Shown piece after piece: positions 27,415 to 36,758 of a DNA stretch of 51,664 nt. The notes under the pieces were generated by a model. That model was not told the origin of the DNA, did not search any database, and saw nothing but the letters and a program-made list of their open reading frames with translations. Source of the stretch: Caldifarciminota bacterium (GTDB lineage Bacteria; Hydrothermota; Tepidihabitantia; SM23-42); NCBI GenBank assembly GCA_016936155.1, contig JAFGPO010000154.1:1-51664 (forward strand), written 5' to 3'. A program made the position numbers and the translations under genes. The first letter of the stretch is position 1. The number at the start of each line of letters is the position of its first letter.

Positions 27415-29087
27415 CGGATTATGGTCAAACGACCCTTTTGCCGTTCTGTATTCCCGCCGGTCTTTTCCACTTCGATCACATACAGGTACATGCCGCTCAC
27501 GGCATTCTGCCCGCGTTCATTCTTGAGATCCCAGTACGCGCGCCGGGCAAAGGGATCCACTTCAAAGGGCTCGGAATCCAGAATGCGCACGAGTTCACCT
27601 GCGATGTTGAACACGCTCACTTTGAACGATGGGAACTGCTGACCGAGTTCCATGGTATCGGACGGTACATAAGTGATGATCACCTTGCTCCCCCAGGAGG
27701 GTTCCTCGCGGGCAATGAACGGATTGGGGAACGAGTAGACCCGGCCCAGGAATACCGGAGTCACCCAGAACGAAGCGGTGATCGTCGATCCTGCCCCGCC
27801 GATATCATACACCCAGACACCGGTCGGATTGCCGTCATAATCAAAACTGTTGGGTGTTGTGGTATCGCCGAAACCGTATGTTGCATTCTTCCAGAGATCA
27901 GAATCCTCACCCCGGTCTCTGAGCAAAAAACTCCCATCGCCATCCGCCTGCATGATGCCAACGAGCGGGTGATCCTCGCGGTCATTGTGCTGGCGCGAAT
28001 CATCGACATGCAGGATGAGCAGACCGTTGCCTGGCAGGCCCCGGTCAAATCCCGTTTGATAACGGTTCTCGATCAAGAAATACTCGCCGGTCCCCCCAGA
28101 ATACGTTTCCCAATCCGCGCCGTTCGGATCCTCGAGCATGCGCACGGCAAACGGGTTTGTTGCTGCGGCTGATACTTGAACGCCCTCGCGCTTGGGAACC
28201 CCGTACCGGGTTACTTCGACCAGATTGTCGAGCCATCCGAACTGGTACTTTGCCCAGGCGCAAAAATGCGTGGGCGTGGAACCAGGCAGGCTGTCTTCAT
28301 GAGGTCTGCCCCATGACCCGGCGGCCATGATGCCAAAAAAACCCAATCCATAGGTCGAGTAATCCCGGTCATACAGATCAGGCAGGCCCAGCACATGGCC
28401 GAACTCATGTGCAAATACCCCGACCGTGATCCGTCCTGAGTAGGTTTCAAAGCGTTCCGGTTCCATGGAGTACACATCAACGACCACCCCGTCATTGGTA
28501 TGGAAAGCGCCCGGGCATCCGCTGCCCGTGTTTGAAAGCTGCCATTTGTGCGACCACACACAACCCGGGTCTCCGGTTTCCTCGGCACCCGGTCCCGCGT
28601 GCACGATGAAGATCGCATCGACCATGCCGTCGCCATCCGCGTCAAAATCCGAGAAATCAACGACCGGATCAGCAAGGCTGCACGCCGCGATCACGATCCC
28701 CTGCACGTTGTTCGGGTATGTGCCCGGATAGATGCCAAAACTGTCGCCGATGTAGTATGAGTAATCCCGCGGTGCCCTGACCCACTGCGTGATCACGCTG
28801 CTCTTGCTGATCGTGAATTTCCCGTGCGATACTTCTGAATAGTAATCACGCATGGAATTCTGGTTCTCGCCGTAAATAAGCGAATCGAATCGATCAGCTG
28901 AATAGGATGCACCATTATCATCAAAATCGACGAGAATGACCAGTGCAGCGCGCTCGCCGGTTGGCGGTTCGAGCAATGGCTCGGCTTTTTCCATGAGCGC
29001 GGGGAATTTTGGCTGGATGACCGGCGCCTTAATCCTGGCATAGGGATTCGGCGGCATTACGATGAGTGCGAGTAATAGTACATACAT
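27411..29087 (-). CDS. Secreted M6-family metalloprotease with C-terminal FlgD/T9SS-like domain
   Basis: GVFAHEFGHVLGLPDLYD; C-term NIAGELVRIL...YWDLKNERGQNAVSGMYLYVIEV. Confidence 0.92.
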   Translation of the reverse strand: MYVLLLALIVMPPNPYARIKAPVIQPKFPALMEKAEPLLEPPTGERAALVILVDFDDNGASYSADRFDSLIYGENQNSMRDYYSEVSHGKFTISKSSVITQWVRAPRDYSYYIGDSFGIYPGTYPNNVQGIVIAACSLADPVVDFSDFDADGDGMVDAIFIVHAGPGAEETGDPGCVWSHKWQLSNTGSGCPGAFHTNDGVVVDVYSMEPERFETYSGRITVGVFAHEFGHVLGLPDLYDRDYSTYGLGFFGIMAAGSWGRPHEDSLPGSTPTHFCAWAKYQFGWLDNLVEVTRYGVPKREGVQVSAAATNPFAVRMLEDPNGADWETYSGGTGEYFLIENRYQTGFDRGLPGNGLLILHVDDSRQHNDREDHPLVGIMQADGDGSFLLRDRGEDSDLWKNATYGFGDTTTPNSFDYDGNPTGVWVYDIGGAGSTITASFWVTPVFLGRVYSFPNPFIAREEPSWGSKVIITYVPSDTMELGQQFPSFKVSVFNIAGELVRILDSEPFEVDPFARRAYWDLKNERGQNAVSGMYLYVIEVEKTGGNTERQKGRLTIIR

Positions 29088-29092
29088 ACTCT

Positions 29093-29120
29093 ATTATAAT
29101 CATGCGTCTTAACGTGTCAA
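29093..29120 (-). promoter_or_regulatory. Promoter TTGACA-N16-TATAAT, ATG 5 nt downstream (leaderless candidate)
   Basis: Minus strand reading. Confidence 0.8.
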
Positions 29121-29131
29121 TGAAGAGAAAC

Positions 29132-29178
29132 CAGAAGACGTTAGGATCGTTAATTGCGTTAATAGCGTTATTATAATC
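29132..29178. repeat. 9-bp quasi-tandem (GTTAATNGC)
   Basis: GTTAGGATC GTTAATTGC GTTAATAGC GTTATTATAATC. Confidence 0.6.
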
Positions 29179-29195
29179 ATTATAATCCATAAAAG

Positions 29196-29270
29196 CATAT
29201 CAGGATTCTATCTGATACCCTGGGTTGCTGGTACCCTGCGTGCTGATGTCCTGATCCGCTGATACGCGCT
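29196..29270. repeat. 8-bp-phased CTGATnnn repeat, copy 2
   Basis: CTGATACC CTGGGTTG CTGGTACC CTGCGTG CTGATGTC CTGATCCG CTGATACG. Confidence 0.75.
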
Positions 29271-29478
29271 TGCGTAACAGTCATTTGTTATCAGTCGTTT
29301 GAAATTCAATTAGCATCGGGATTCTGTAATGTGATATTCACGAGTTCGGTGGGTAATTTTTTACCCAATCCACGGATTTATTTCCATAGTCAGCATGTTT
29401 TTCGCGCACAACTCTCTATATTACGTGGTTTATTATCTTAAAACAGGCATGTATCTTGCATACTATATATGCGTATGA

Positions 29479-30042
29479 TTGGAGGTGAAAATGTTCAAAC
29501 GACTTTCACAGTATAGAAAAGACGGTTCATCACGCGGTTTTACGCTCGTTGAAGTCATGGTCATCATAATCCTCATCGGCATTATCCTGCTCTTTGCGAT
29601 CCCGAATTTCGGATCGATCCAGCGCCGGGCGCGCATCCGCGCCGGCGCCCAGGAGATCGGACAGGATCTTCGGAGCATCCGGGAGCGCGCGCTCGCGTCC
29701 GGACAGAGATTTTACGCGGTCAAGGACCTGTCAAACAAGTCCTACCATGTATATCTGCCGGATGGCACGCAGCAGACGCGCGACCTTGGATCAACAACCG
29801 GCGGCAATTTGCAATTCGGCACGTCGGTTGCCGGGGTGGGGATACCTGAAGATCCGGACGGCCTGGCAGGATCCTTTGACTTCACTACCGGCGATACGCT
29901 GTGGTTCGAACCACGGGGTTCAATGTCACGGGGTGCGATCTACCTCACTGACGGCAAGGAAGATTATGCAGTCGGTGTCACGAGTCTCGGCATGATACGC
30001 GTGTACATGTGGGGTAAAGCCGGCACCTGGAATAAATTCTAA
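29479..30042 (+). CDS. Type II/IV pseudopilin (GspH/FimT-like)
   Basis: RGFTLVEVMVIIILIGIILLFAIPNF; SD GGAGGTG. Confidence 0.92.
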   Translation: MEVKMFKRLSQYRKDGSSRGFTLVEVMVIIILIGIILLFAIPNFGSIQRRARIRAGAQEIGQDLRSIRERALASGQRFYAVKDLSNKSYHVYLPDGTQQTRDLGSTTGGNLQFGTSVAGVGIPEDPDGLAGSFDFTTGDTLWFEPRGSMSRGAIYLTDGKEDYAVGVTSLGMIRVYMWGKAGTWNKF

Positions 30043-30055
30043 CTGGAGGTGAAAA

Positions 30056-30463
30056 ATGAAAAATGGGTTTACTTTAGTTGAAGTCCTGGTGGCGGTGGTC
30101 ATTCTCTCGATCGGCATTTTAGCCGTGAGCCAGATGACGGTCATGGGCATGAAAACGACCGCGGTCATCAACCAGCGGCTCTATGCGCGGACCACCATGG
30201 CGCGCCTGTTCGAGGACCTGAATACGCGGCCGCCAGATGACAGCCTGGTCAGGGATCCGGACGGCCCCGGCGATCTGGATGATGACAGTATTGGTGATTT
30301 TGCAATGACAATCAGTGATTCGCTGGCCAAGGTCAGTTATCAGACATTATGGAATGTCGCGGATAATATACCGGAACCCGGGCTTAAAACGATCCGGCTA
30401 TTCGTGCGCTGGGGTCCGGGCGATAAATACAGGCTCACCTCTAACCTGATCATGAGGATGTAA
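30056..30463 (+). CDS. PilV-like minor pilin
   Basis: NGFTLVEVLVAVVILSIGILAV. Confidence 0.85.
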   Translation: MKNGFTLVEVLVAVVILSIGILAVSQMTVMGMKTTAVINQRLYARTTMARLFEDLNTRPPDDSLVRDPDGPGDLDDDSIGDFAMTISDSLAKVSYQTLWNVADNIPEPGLKTIRLFVRWGPGDKYRLTSNLIMRM

Positions 30464-30472
30464 GGAGGCACC

Positions 30473-31405
30473 ATGAAAAAAGGTATGACGCTCGTTGAAG
30501 TCCTGGTCTCGCTCGTGATCCTCTCTTTCCTGCTCGCCGCGGTATTCACGATCCTCAATTTGCAAACCGTAAAATCCGCGACGGTCCGTAAAACAACGAT
30601 CCAGCAGACTGATGCCCAGGTTGCGCTCACACTCCTTAAATGGGATCTTGCAACGGCTGGTCTTGCGTACCCGAAGTCCGATACCGCAATCCTCGATCTT
30701 GATGGAGCGAATGATCCGGATACGATCGTCCTGCGCGGGGTCGGACTGGGCTTCGAAGCCACCACCACGAAATGGTCCTGGCTCCTTGACAAAGCCAGCG
30801 GTACACAAGCGCTCGTGCGCGCATTCGAAGGCAAGGACAGCGTGCTCAATTTTGGCGGCGGGGAACAGGTCGTGGTCCTTGACCGGGACCGGAACATCCT
30901 GAATCCGCCTGGCATCATCACGATTGTTAATGTTACGCCGGATACATTCGTTGATCCGAACAATGACTCAATCCCGGCACTCAAACTGGATCTCGACCTC
31001 TCGCTCTTCTCGATCGCAGGCATGGTCATGATCACGATCGACACCACGATCTACAATCCGGGACTGCCGATCTACGTGGATTTTGCCAACCGCACGTTGA
31101 TGCGCGGCAATGAAGTGCTGCTCGACAATGTTGAGGATCTGCAGATGGCCTACGGCACGGATTCAGATGGCGATGAGATCATTGATACATGGAATGATTT
31201 CCTGCCTGCCAACACTATTTCCTTAGGACGCAAGTGGATGATCAGATATACGCTGGTGACGGTTTCCCGGCCGCTTGGCGACTACAATTACCCTCATAAC
31301 CAGCTAACGATTGAGAATCATGTATACACCGTGACCCCGGCAATGCAGAAACAGAAGCGCATCTTTCTTACCGGGCTCGTCGCGCCCCCCAACCTGCAGC
31401 CATAG
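30473..31405 (+). CDS. PilW-like minor pilin
   Basis: KGMTLVEVLVSLVILSFLLAAVF. Confidence 0.85.
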   Translation: MKKGMTLVEVLVSLVILSFLLAAVFTILNLQTVKSATVRKTTIQQTDAQVALTLLKWDLATAGLAYPKSDTAILDLDGANDPDTIVLRGVGLGFEATTTKWSWLLDKASGTQALVRAFEGKDSVLNFGGGEQVVVLDRDRNILNPPGIITIVNVTPDTFVDPNNDSIPALKLDLDLSLFSIAGMVMITIDTTIYNPGLPIYVDFANRTLMRGNEVLLDNVEDLQMAYGTDSDGDEIIDTWNDFLPANTISLGRKWMIRYTLVTVSRPLGDYNYPHNQLTIENHVYTVTPAMQKQKRIFLTGLVAPPNLQP

Positions 31406-31413
31406 GAGGATTT

Positions 31414-31962
31414 ATGAAAAGAGATCGAACCTTAGAACTTACGAAGTTGAGAAGGTGTAAAACGAATCCGCTGCGTGCCTTCTTAACCTCGGTGTTTCCC
31501 AACTTCAATTCTTCACGAAAAGGTATCGCGCTGCTCGTTGCCCTCGGCACCATGATCATCATCCTTATCATCGGCGCCCTTGGTATCTTCCTGATCACGC
31601 GGGGCCTGCGCGTCACTGCCGGGCAGACACGGTACGAAACCGCGTACGAATCCGCGATCGCTTCAATGGAGATCGGCAAAACGCGCGCCCTGTACCTTAA
31701 CCAGAATCTGGCGATCCCTGACACTGCAGAGGTTATCAACGTGGGCAGCTACACGTGTTCGCTGTACGTGGAGCGCACGTCGTCGGTCGCGATCACCCTT
31801 TCCGGCACCGCCATGAAATTCGCGCGCGCCATTTCTGGACCCGGTTCCACGCCTTCAACCGGCAGTTACCGGACCTACTATATTCAGGTCCAGTCAACCG
31901 GTGCGGGCGGCGAGCAGGCGATGCTCGAAGTCTTGCAGCGGTATACAATCTTAGCGCAATAG
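31414..31962 (+). CDS. PilX-like pilin with unusually long repeat-derived leader
   Basis: RKGIALLVALGTMIIILIIGALGIFLITRG after ~35 residues. Confidence 0.8.
   Translation: MKRDRTLELTKLRRCKTNPLRAFLTSVFPNFNSSRKGIALLVALGTMIIILIIGALGIFLITRGLRVTAGQTRYETAYESAIASMEIGKTRALYLNQNLAIPDTAEVINVGSYTCSLYVERTSSVAITLSGTAMKFARAISGPGSTPSTGSYRTYYIQVQSTGAGGEQAMLEVLQRYTILAQ
31431..31511. repeat. Inverted repeat inside the PilX leader (GAAGTTGAGAAGG ... CCTTCTTAACCTC...AACTTC)
   Basis: Direct reading. Confidence 0.65.
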
Positions 31963-31971
31963 GAGGAAATA

Positions 31972-34900
31972 ATGAAAACAATCATTGTAACCTTAGTTTT
32001 ACTTGTGGGCATTGGTTTTGCCACGGACATGGCGCCCTACTGCTGTGCCCCGCCGTTCGTTACCACGGTCGTGGCGCCCAATATCCTGATCTCGCTCGAT
32101 AATTCAGGCAGTATGTGGGACCCGGCATATTCAACCTCCACGATCTACATGACCGACACCACGACCTGGTACGGATATTTCAAGCCGGAGAGCATGTACA
32201 CGTGGTCGTCCAATCACTGGGAATCCGATCCGGCCGGCATATGGCCCGGCAATATCCTCAACTGGGCAACAATGTCGCGCGCTGATGTCGCAAAAAAGGT
32301 ATTAACCGGCGGCAAGGCGAATATCGTGGGCGGTCATGCCCGGCTCGTGGGCGAGGGCCGTTCGGACTGGTATCGGTACTATCGCCGGGACGCAAGCAAT
32401 TACAACCGGTTTTACGTGTATCATTCAGCGGATAAAACCTACGTGACCGTTGACACGTACGGCGCTAACCCGCCGATCAACGGCACGATGAGTGGTCTGG
32501 CAATTGCGGTTGACATACCAGAGGAAGAGTACGGCGGCGTGCTTGATCAGATCGGGGACAAAGACGGCGATGAACACTGGGACGGCGATGCGCCGATCTT
32601 CGGTCTGTGGCACTATAATACTGACCGGGGCGGGCATATCCGGGATTACCTTGGCGACCCGGATTTCATTGACCTGCGCAACCACATCAATGATATGCAG
32701 GCGCTGACCTGGACCCCGCTGGCTGAGAATTACTTCGAGATCCTCCACTACTTTTCCCAGGCATCGCCCTATTACTTTAACGGCGACTACACGCGGAACC
32801 CCCAGGGTTTGCATGATCCATACTATGATAAGTATCTGCATGACATGGTCGAGTGCCGCCGTTCGTTCGTGCTCATGATCACGGACGGTGAAGCGACCAT
32901 GGATGCGGAGATCCCGGTCAATGATGCGACCATGCCCAACTGCACTGGTTTGACTACCTACTGGAACGGCGGCGGCGCGGAACACATGCTCGATGACGTC
33001 TGTCTGTACGGACACGTCAATGACCTGAGACCGGATACAGGAAGCGGCTGGGGCAACCGGGAATTACCGGATGACCAATCAATTGCCGGCTTCATCATCT
33101 ACGCGTTCGGCACGTCAGGTTCTGCGTTGCTCAGGGAAGCGGGCAAGTGCGCCGGGTTCAAGGACAAGAACGGCAACCACATCCCTGATCTGCAGCAGGA
33201 GTGGGACGAGAACGGGGACAGCATCCCGGACAATTACTATGAAGCCACGAACGGTTACGAGCTCGAAGCCGCGATCATGAACGCGATCATGCAGATGCTC
33301 GAGCGCATATCCTCGTCATCCGGTGTCGGCGTCGTATCTCAGGGCTCAAAAGCCGGCGGCGCAACTGCCCAATCGCAGTTCTATCCGCGCCGGACCTTTC
33401 CGTTCTCCGGTGAGGTCCTGACATGGATCGGCACGTGCCAGAGCCTCTGGCTCGATTCATACGGCTGGCTGCGCGAGGACACAGACCAGAATGGCACGCT
33501 CCACCTGATCAACGACTATGTTATTACTGAAGAATTCAATTCCGCAGCAGGAACCGGCTCCGGCAATGTCATATGCATACGAAAACAAGACCCCACGGGT
33601 CAGGGCGACCCGGCCCAGTTCGTCCTTATCGACACCGTGGAGATCGAGGATCTCAAACCGATCTGGGACGGCGGCAAATGGCTCTATAACCATACGCCCG
33701 GCGTGAGGAACATCACTGCCTTCATCGACTTTGACGGGAATGGCACGGTCAATCCAGGATCTGAGATCCTGAATTTCGTGCCGGCCAATGCCGCGCAATT
33801 CCGCCCGTACATGGGCGTTCCATCCATTGACAAAGCTGATACGATCATCCAGTATATCCGGGGCACTGACTTTACCGATCTGAGGCCGCGTAAAGTCGGC
33901 ATGACTACATGGAAGCTGGGTGATATCATCAATTCGAGCGCGGTCATTGTACAGAGCGACATCGAACGCTACGACTTTATTTACGGTGATCAATCATACC
34001 TTGACTACCATGAAATGTACGCTGACCGCCGCCAGGTCGTATATGTGGGCGGCAATGACGGGATGCTGCACTGCTTCAACGGCGGCGTTCCTGAGATGCT
34101 CTATGGTAACGAGATCGAACCCATGCGTTACAACGGCGCTGGGTACGATCTGGGCCAGGAACTCTGGGCGTACATTCCGTACAATCTTCTCCCGCACCTG
34201 ATGTGGCTCCCAGAACCCAGCTACTGCCACGTCTACTACAACGATCTTAAGGTGTATGTCACGGATGCCCAGATCTTCGCCGATGATGCCACGCATCCCC
34301 ATGGCTGGGGAACGCTCCTGGTCGGCGGCATGAGGCTCGGCGGATTGCCGATCACCAATGATGTTGACACGCGCACCTCGGCGCTGTTCGCGATCGATGT
34401 GACGGATCCGCTCGATCCTGTACCGATGTGGGAATTCACCCGTTCCCAGTTGAAATTGACGACCTGCTACTCCTCGGTCGTTAAGGTCGACTCCTCATGG
34501 TATCTCGTGTTCGGATCCGGCTGTGCGACGTGCAGCGGCGAGAGCAACCAGAATGCGGTCGTGTATGTACTCGACCTTGCGACCGGCGATTCACTCACAT
34601 CATGGGTCGTCCCGGAAGCGAATTCGTTCATTACCAATATCTTTGGGGCTGACTGGGGTCTTGACTACACGGTCGACCGTATCTATTTAGGCACCTGCCA
34701 TGAGGACGGATCCTTACCTGGTGATTACGGCGGGAAAATATACCGGATCGATACGAACGATGATCAGGATCCAGGTTCCTGGAGCGGACTCATCGAGGTG
34801 TTCGATTTGCAGCGTCCAATCACTGGCGAAGGCAGCATAGCGACCGACGACTACAACCATCTGTGGGTGTACTTTGGCAGCGGCCGTTTCTTCTCGGATG

Positions 34901-35454
34901 CTGACGAGGCAGACATGACGTATCAGCGTTATGTCGGCTTCCGGGATGACACGACCCACGCCGGTACGGTCGCCGGGTTGTACGATGTCACGAATGTCTG
35001 GATTGACACCACCGGTGAAGTCCATGGCGCAGCCGGTATCACTGATTTTAGCGCGCTCATCGATACGGTTGACTCGTATCTTGGCTGGTGGCGCGAATTC
35101 GACGAAGAAGGCGAGCGGGTCATCGCGACAACGCTGGTCTTTGGCGGTGCGGTACTCTACACTACGTTCGTGCCGACCGGTGATATCTGTTCATACGGCG
35201 GCGAAGGTAATCTCTGGGCATTGTATTACCGGACCGGTACCGCGTATACGAATCCTTTCCTTATTCCCGACACCACGTCTGAACGCCATCCTGAAAAAAT
35301 ATACCTCGGACCGGGCATGCCGTCTGAGCCCAGTTTGTACGTAAGCGCAGACCAGACCAAGGTCTTTATCCAGGCTGGTGGCGGCATTGTCTCGCCGCAG
35401 ACCGGCATTCCCGGATTACCGAAATCAGGCGTCATTATCTGGAAGGGTAGATAA
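31972..35454 (+). CDS. PilY1-like pilus tip/adhesin with VWA-like N-terminus and beta-propeller
   Basis: NILISLDNSGSMWDPA; QVVYVGGNDGMLHCFNGG; GWGTLLVGGMRLGG. Confidence 0.9.
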   Translation: MKTIIVTLVLLVGIGFATDMAPYCCAPPFVTTVVAPNILISLDNSGSMWDPAYSTSTIYMTDTTTWYGYFKPESMYTWSSNHWESDPAGIWPGNILNWATMSRADVAKKVLTGGKANIVGGHARLVGEGRSDWYRYYRRDASNYNRFYVYHSADKTYVTVDTYGANPPINGTMSGLAIAVDIPEEEYGGVLDQIGDKDGDEHWDGDAPIFGLWHYNTDRGGHIRDYLGDPDFIDLRNHINDMQALTWTPLAENYFEILHYFSQASPYYFNGDYTRNPQGLHDPYYDKYLHDMVECRRSFVLMITDGEATMDAEIPVNDATMPNCTGLTTYWNGGGAEHMLDDVCLYGHVNDLRPDTGSGWGNRELPDDQSIAGFIIYAFGTSGSALLREAGKCAGFKDKNGNHIPDLQQEWDENGDSIPDNYYEATNGYELEAAIMNAIMQMLERISSSSGVGVVSQGSKAGGATAQSQFYPRRTFPFSGEVLTWIGTCQSLWLDSYGWLREDTDQNGTLHLINDYVITEEFNSAAGTGSGNVICIRKQDPTGQGDPAQFVLIDTVEIEDLKPIWDGGKWLYNHTPGVRNITAFIDFDGNGTVNPGSEILNFVPANAAQFRPYMGVPSIDKADTIIQYIRGTDFTDLRPRKVGMTTWKLGDIINSSAVIVQSDIERYDFIYGDQSYLDYHEMYADRRQVVYVGGNDGMLHCFNGGVPEMLYGNEIEPMRYNGAGYDLGQELWAYIPYNLLPHLMWLPEPSYCHVYYNDLKVYVTDAQIFADDATHPHGWGTLLVGGMRLGGLPITNDVDTRTSALFAIDVTDPLDPVPMWEFTRSQLKLTTCYSSVVKVDSSWYLVFGSGCATCSGESNQNAVVYVLDLATGDSLTSWVVPEANSFITNIFGADWGLDYTVDRIYLGTCHEDGSLPGDYGGKIYRIDTNDDQDPGSWSGLIEVFDLQRPITGEGSIATDDYNHLWVYFGSGRFFSDADEADMTYQRYVGFRDDTTHAGTVAGLYDVTNVWIDTTGEVHGAAGITDFSALIDTVDSYLGWWREFDEEGERVIATTLVFGGAVLYTTFVPTGDICSYGGEGNLWALYYRTGTAYTNPFLIPDTTSERHPEKIYLGPGMPSEPSLYVSADQTKVFIQAGGGIVSPQTGIPGLPKSGVIIWKGR

Positions 35455-35465
35455 AGGAGGTCAAC

Positions 35466-35834
35466 ATGAAACTACTCGCTCTCTTCTTAGTATTGATCAC
35501 ATTTCCGCTCCTTGCCCAGGATGATTTCGATCAGAATGTACAGGAAATCTCCTTAGGTATGGTGGTCGGTGCTCAAGGTGATTCACTCCTGCTTGTTGAC
35601 GGAGTGAAGGTCTACGTTCCGAATCTCAGTTTTGCCCGGTACATCGATAACGATGATAACATGGTCAGTACGGCGATCTCCTACCCCTTCACCGCGTCTC
35701 TCGTCATCACCGAGGCAGGCGGCGGTATTGTCAGTGAAGACCGCAGCGCCGGCCGAACCGTCACGAACACGATAAAGATACACGACTTCTATGATATTGT
35801 CGACGGGCGACTCATCAAGCGGAATCACGAATAA
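35466..35834 (+). CDS. Small secreted hypothetical protein ending the pilus cluster
   Basis: Signal peptide MKLLALFLVLITFPLLAQ; SD AAAGGAGG. Confidence 0.7.
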   Translation: MKLLALFLVLITFPLLAQDDFDQNVQEISLGMVVGAQGDSLLLVDGVKVYVPNLSFARYIDNDDNMVSTAISYPFTASLVITEAGGGIVSEDRSAGRTVTNTIKIHDFYDIVDGRLIKRNHE

Positions 35835-35848
35835 TACGGCGATCATCA

Positions 35849-35877
35849 GCAGAGGGGAGGCAAAGCCTCCCCTCTGC
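35849..35877 (+). terminator. Hairpin GCAGAGGGGAGGC-AAA-GCCTCCCCTCTGC
   Basis: Perfect 13-bp stem, weak T tract. Confidence 0.75.
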
Positions 35878-35921
35878 TCGTTTGAATACACTCCCTGTCA
35901 CATGGATTTACTTCATCCCCA

Positions 35922-36680
35922 TTGCCCATGCAGATGATCCAATGGCTTAGACGTCTCCTCACTAAGGCATTACGGGGAGCACTTGAAGTATCCCTGTTCG
36001 CCGGGGTCGTCGTCATCCAGAGCGGCGATACTCTTTATTTCAGCAAGAACGAACATACGATAGAAACCTGGGCTCTGGCGCCGGACTCCACCGTCACCCC
36101 GCAGGGGTTGGTCGTTCATACGCAAAAGGTGAAAGTGTCAGACAACAACAAACACTTCATTCTCTACGATGAATACCGGAATTCTACGGCGGACAGCCTG
36201 ATGACAACGCTCTCGCTCTACACGTCAGGCAAAGAACGCCTGTGGCTGCGGGAATACGCGAATGGTCGGCGCATCGATTTTGATAAAACCGAGATCCTTA
36301 ATGACGATGTTGCGGTCGTGTCAACGGATAAGACCTATGGACAACCGGTCCTTGAATTGATCCATAACAACACATCGATCACGCTTATGGAAAAGGATCA
36401 GTGGCAACGACTCGTTACCTTCGCCTTTGCGCCTGATATGAGATATCTCGCGCTCCATGTAAGAAACCCGCATAATCGTAAAATGTGGGATTTCATCCAT
36501 TTCATCGACCGGAAGACCAAGGATACATGGACCTACTTGTTCCCAATATGTATTTCCTGCAAACGCCACCGCATCGACCTTCAGGTCGACAATGAAGGAA
36601 ACACCGAAGTGATCTATAAAGATCAACACAGGATTTTCAATAGGAAGGGTTCTCTCGTCGATTTTTTCATGGGCATGTAA
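35922..36680 (+). CDS. Hypothetical protein
   Basis: Long ORF with hydrophobic N-terminal segment; no family recognised. Confidence 0.6.
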   Translation: MPMQMIQWLRRLLTKALRGALEVSLFAGVVVIQSGDTLYFSKNEHTIETWALAPDSTVTPQGLVVHTQKVKVSDNNKHFILYDEYRNSTADSLMTTLSLYTSGKERLWLREYANGRRIDFDKTEILNDDVAVVSTDKTYGQPVLELIHNNTSITLMEKDQWQRLVTFAFAPDMRYLALHVRNPHNRKMWDFIHFIDRKTKDTWTYLFPICISCKRHRIDLQVDNEGNTEVIYKDQHRIFNRKGSLVDFFMGM

Positions 36681-36711
36681 CCGGTCCGTGACCGGGCGCA
36701 CGAAATTATTA

Positions 36712-36739
36712 TTGACAAGGTTTTCAATTTGCCTATAGT
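36712..36739 (+). promoter_or_regulatory. Promoter TTGACA-N16-TATAGT followed by SD GGAGGT and TTG start
   Basis: Direct reading. Confidence 0.75.
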
Positions 36740-36758
36740 TACCTATTGGAGGTGAACA

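Noticed and set aside
27438-28172. 244-aa plus-strand ORF
   Set aside because: Antisense to the M6 protease; His/Ile/Pro-biased composition and no recognised motif
32425-33015. 196-aa minus-strand ORF inside pilY1
   Set aside because: Shadow ORF within a strongly supported CDS
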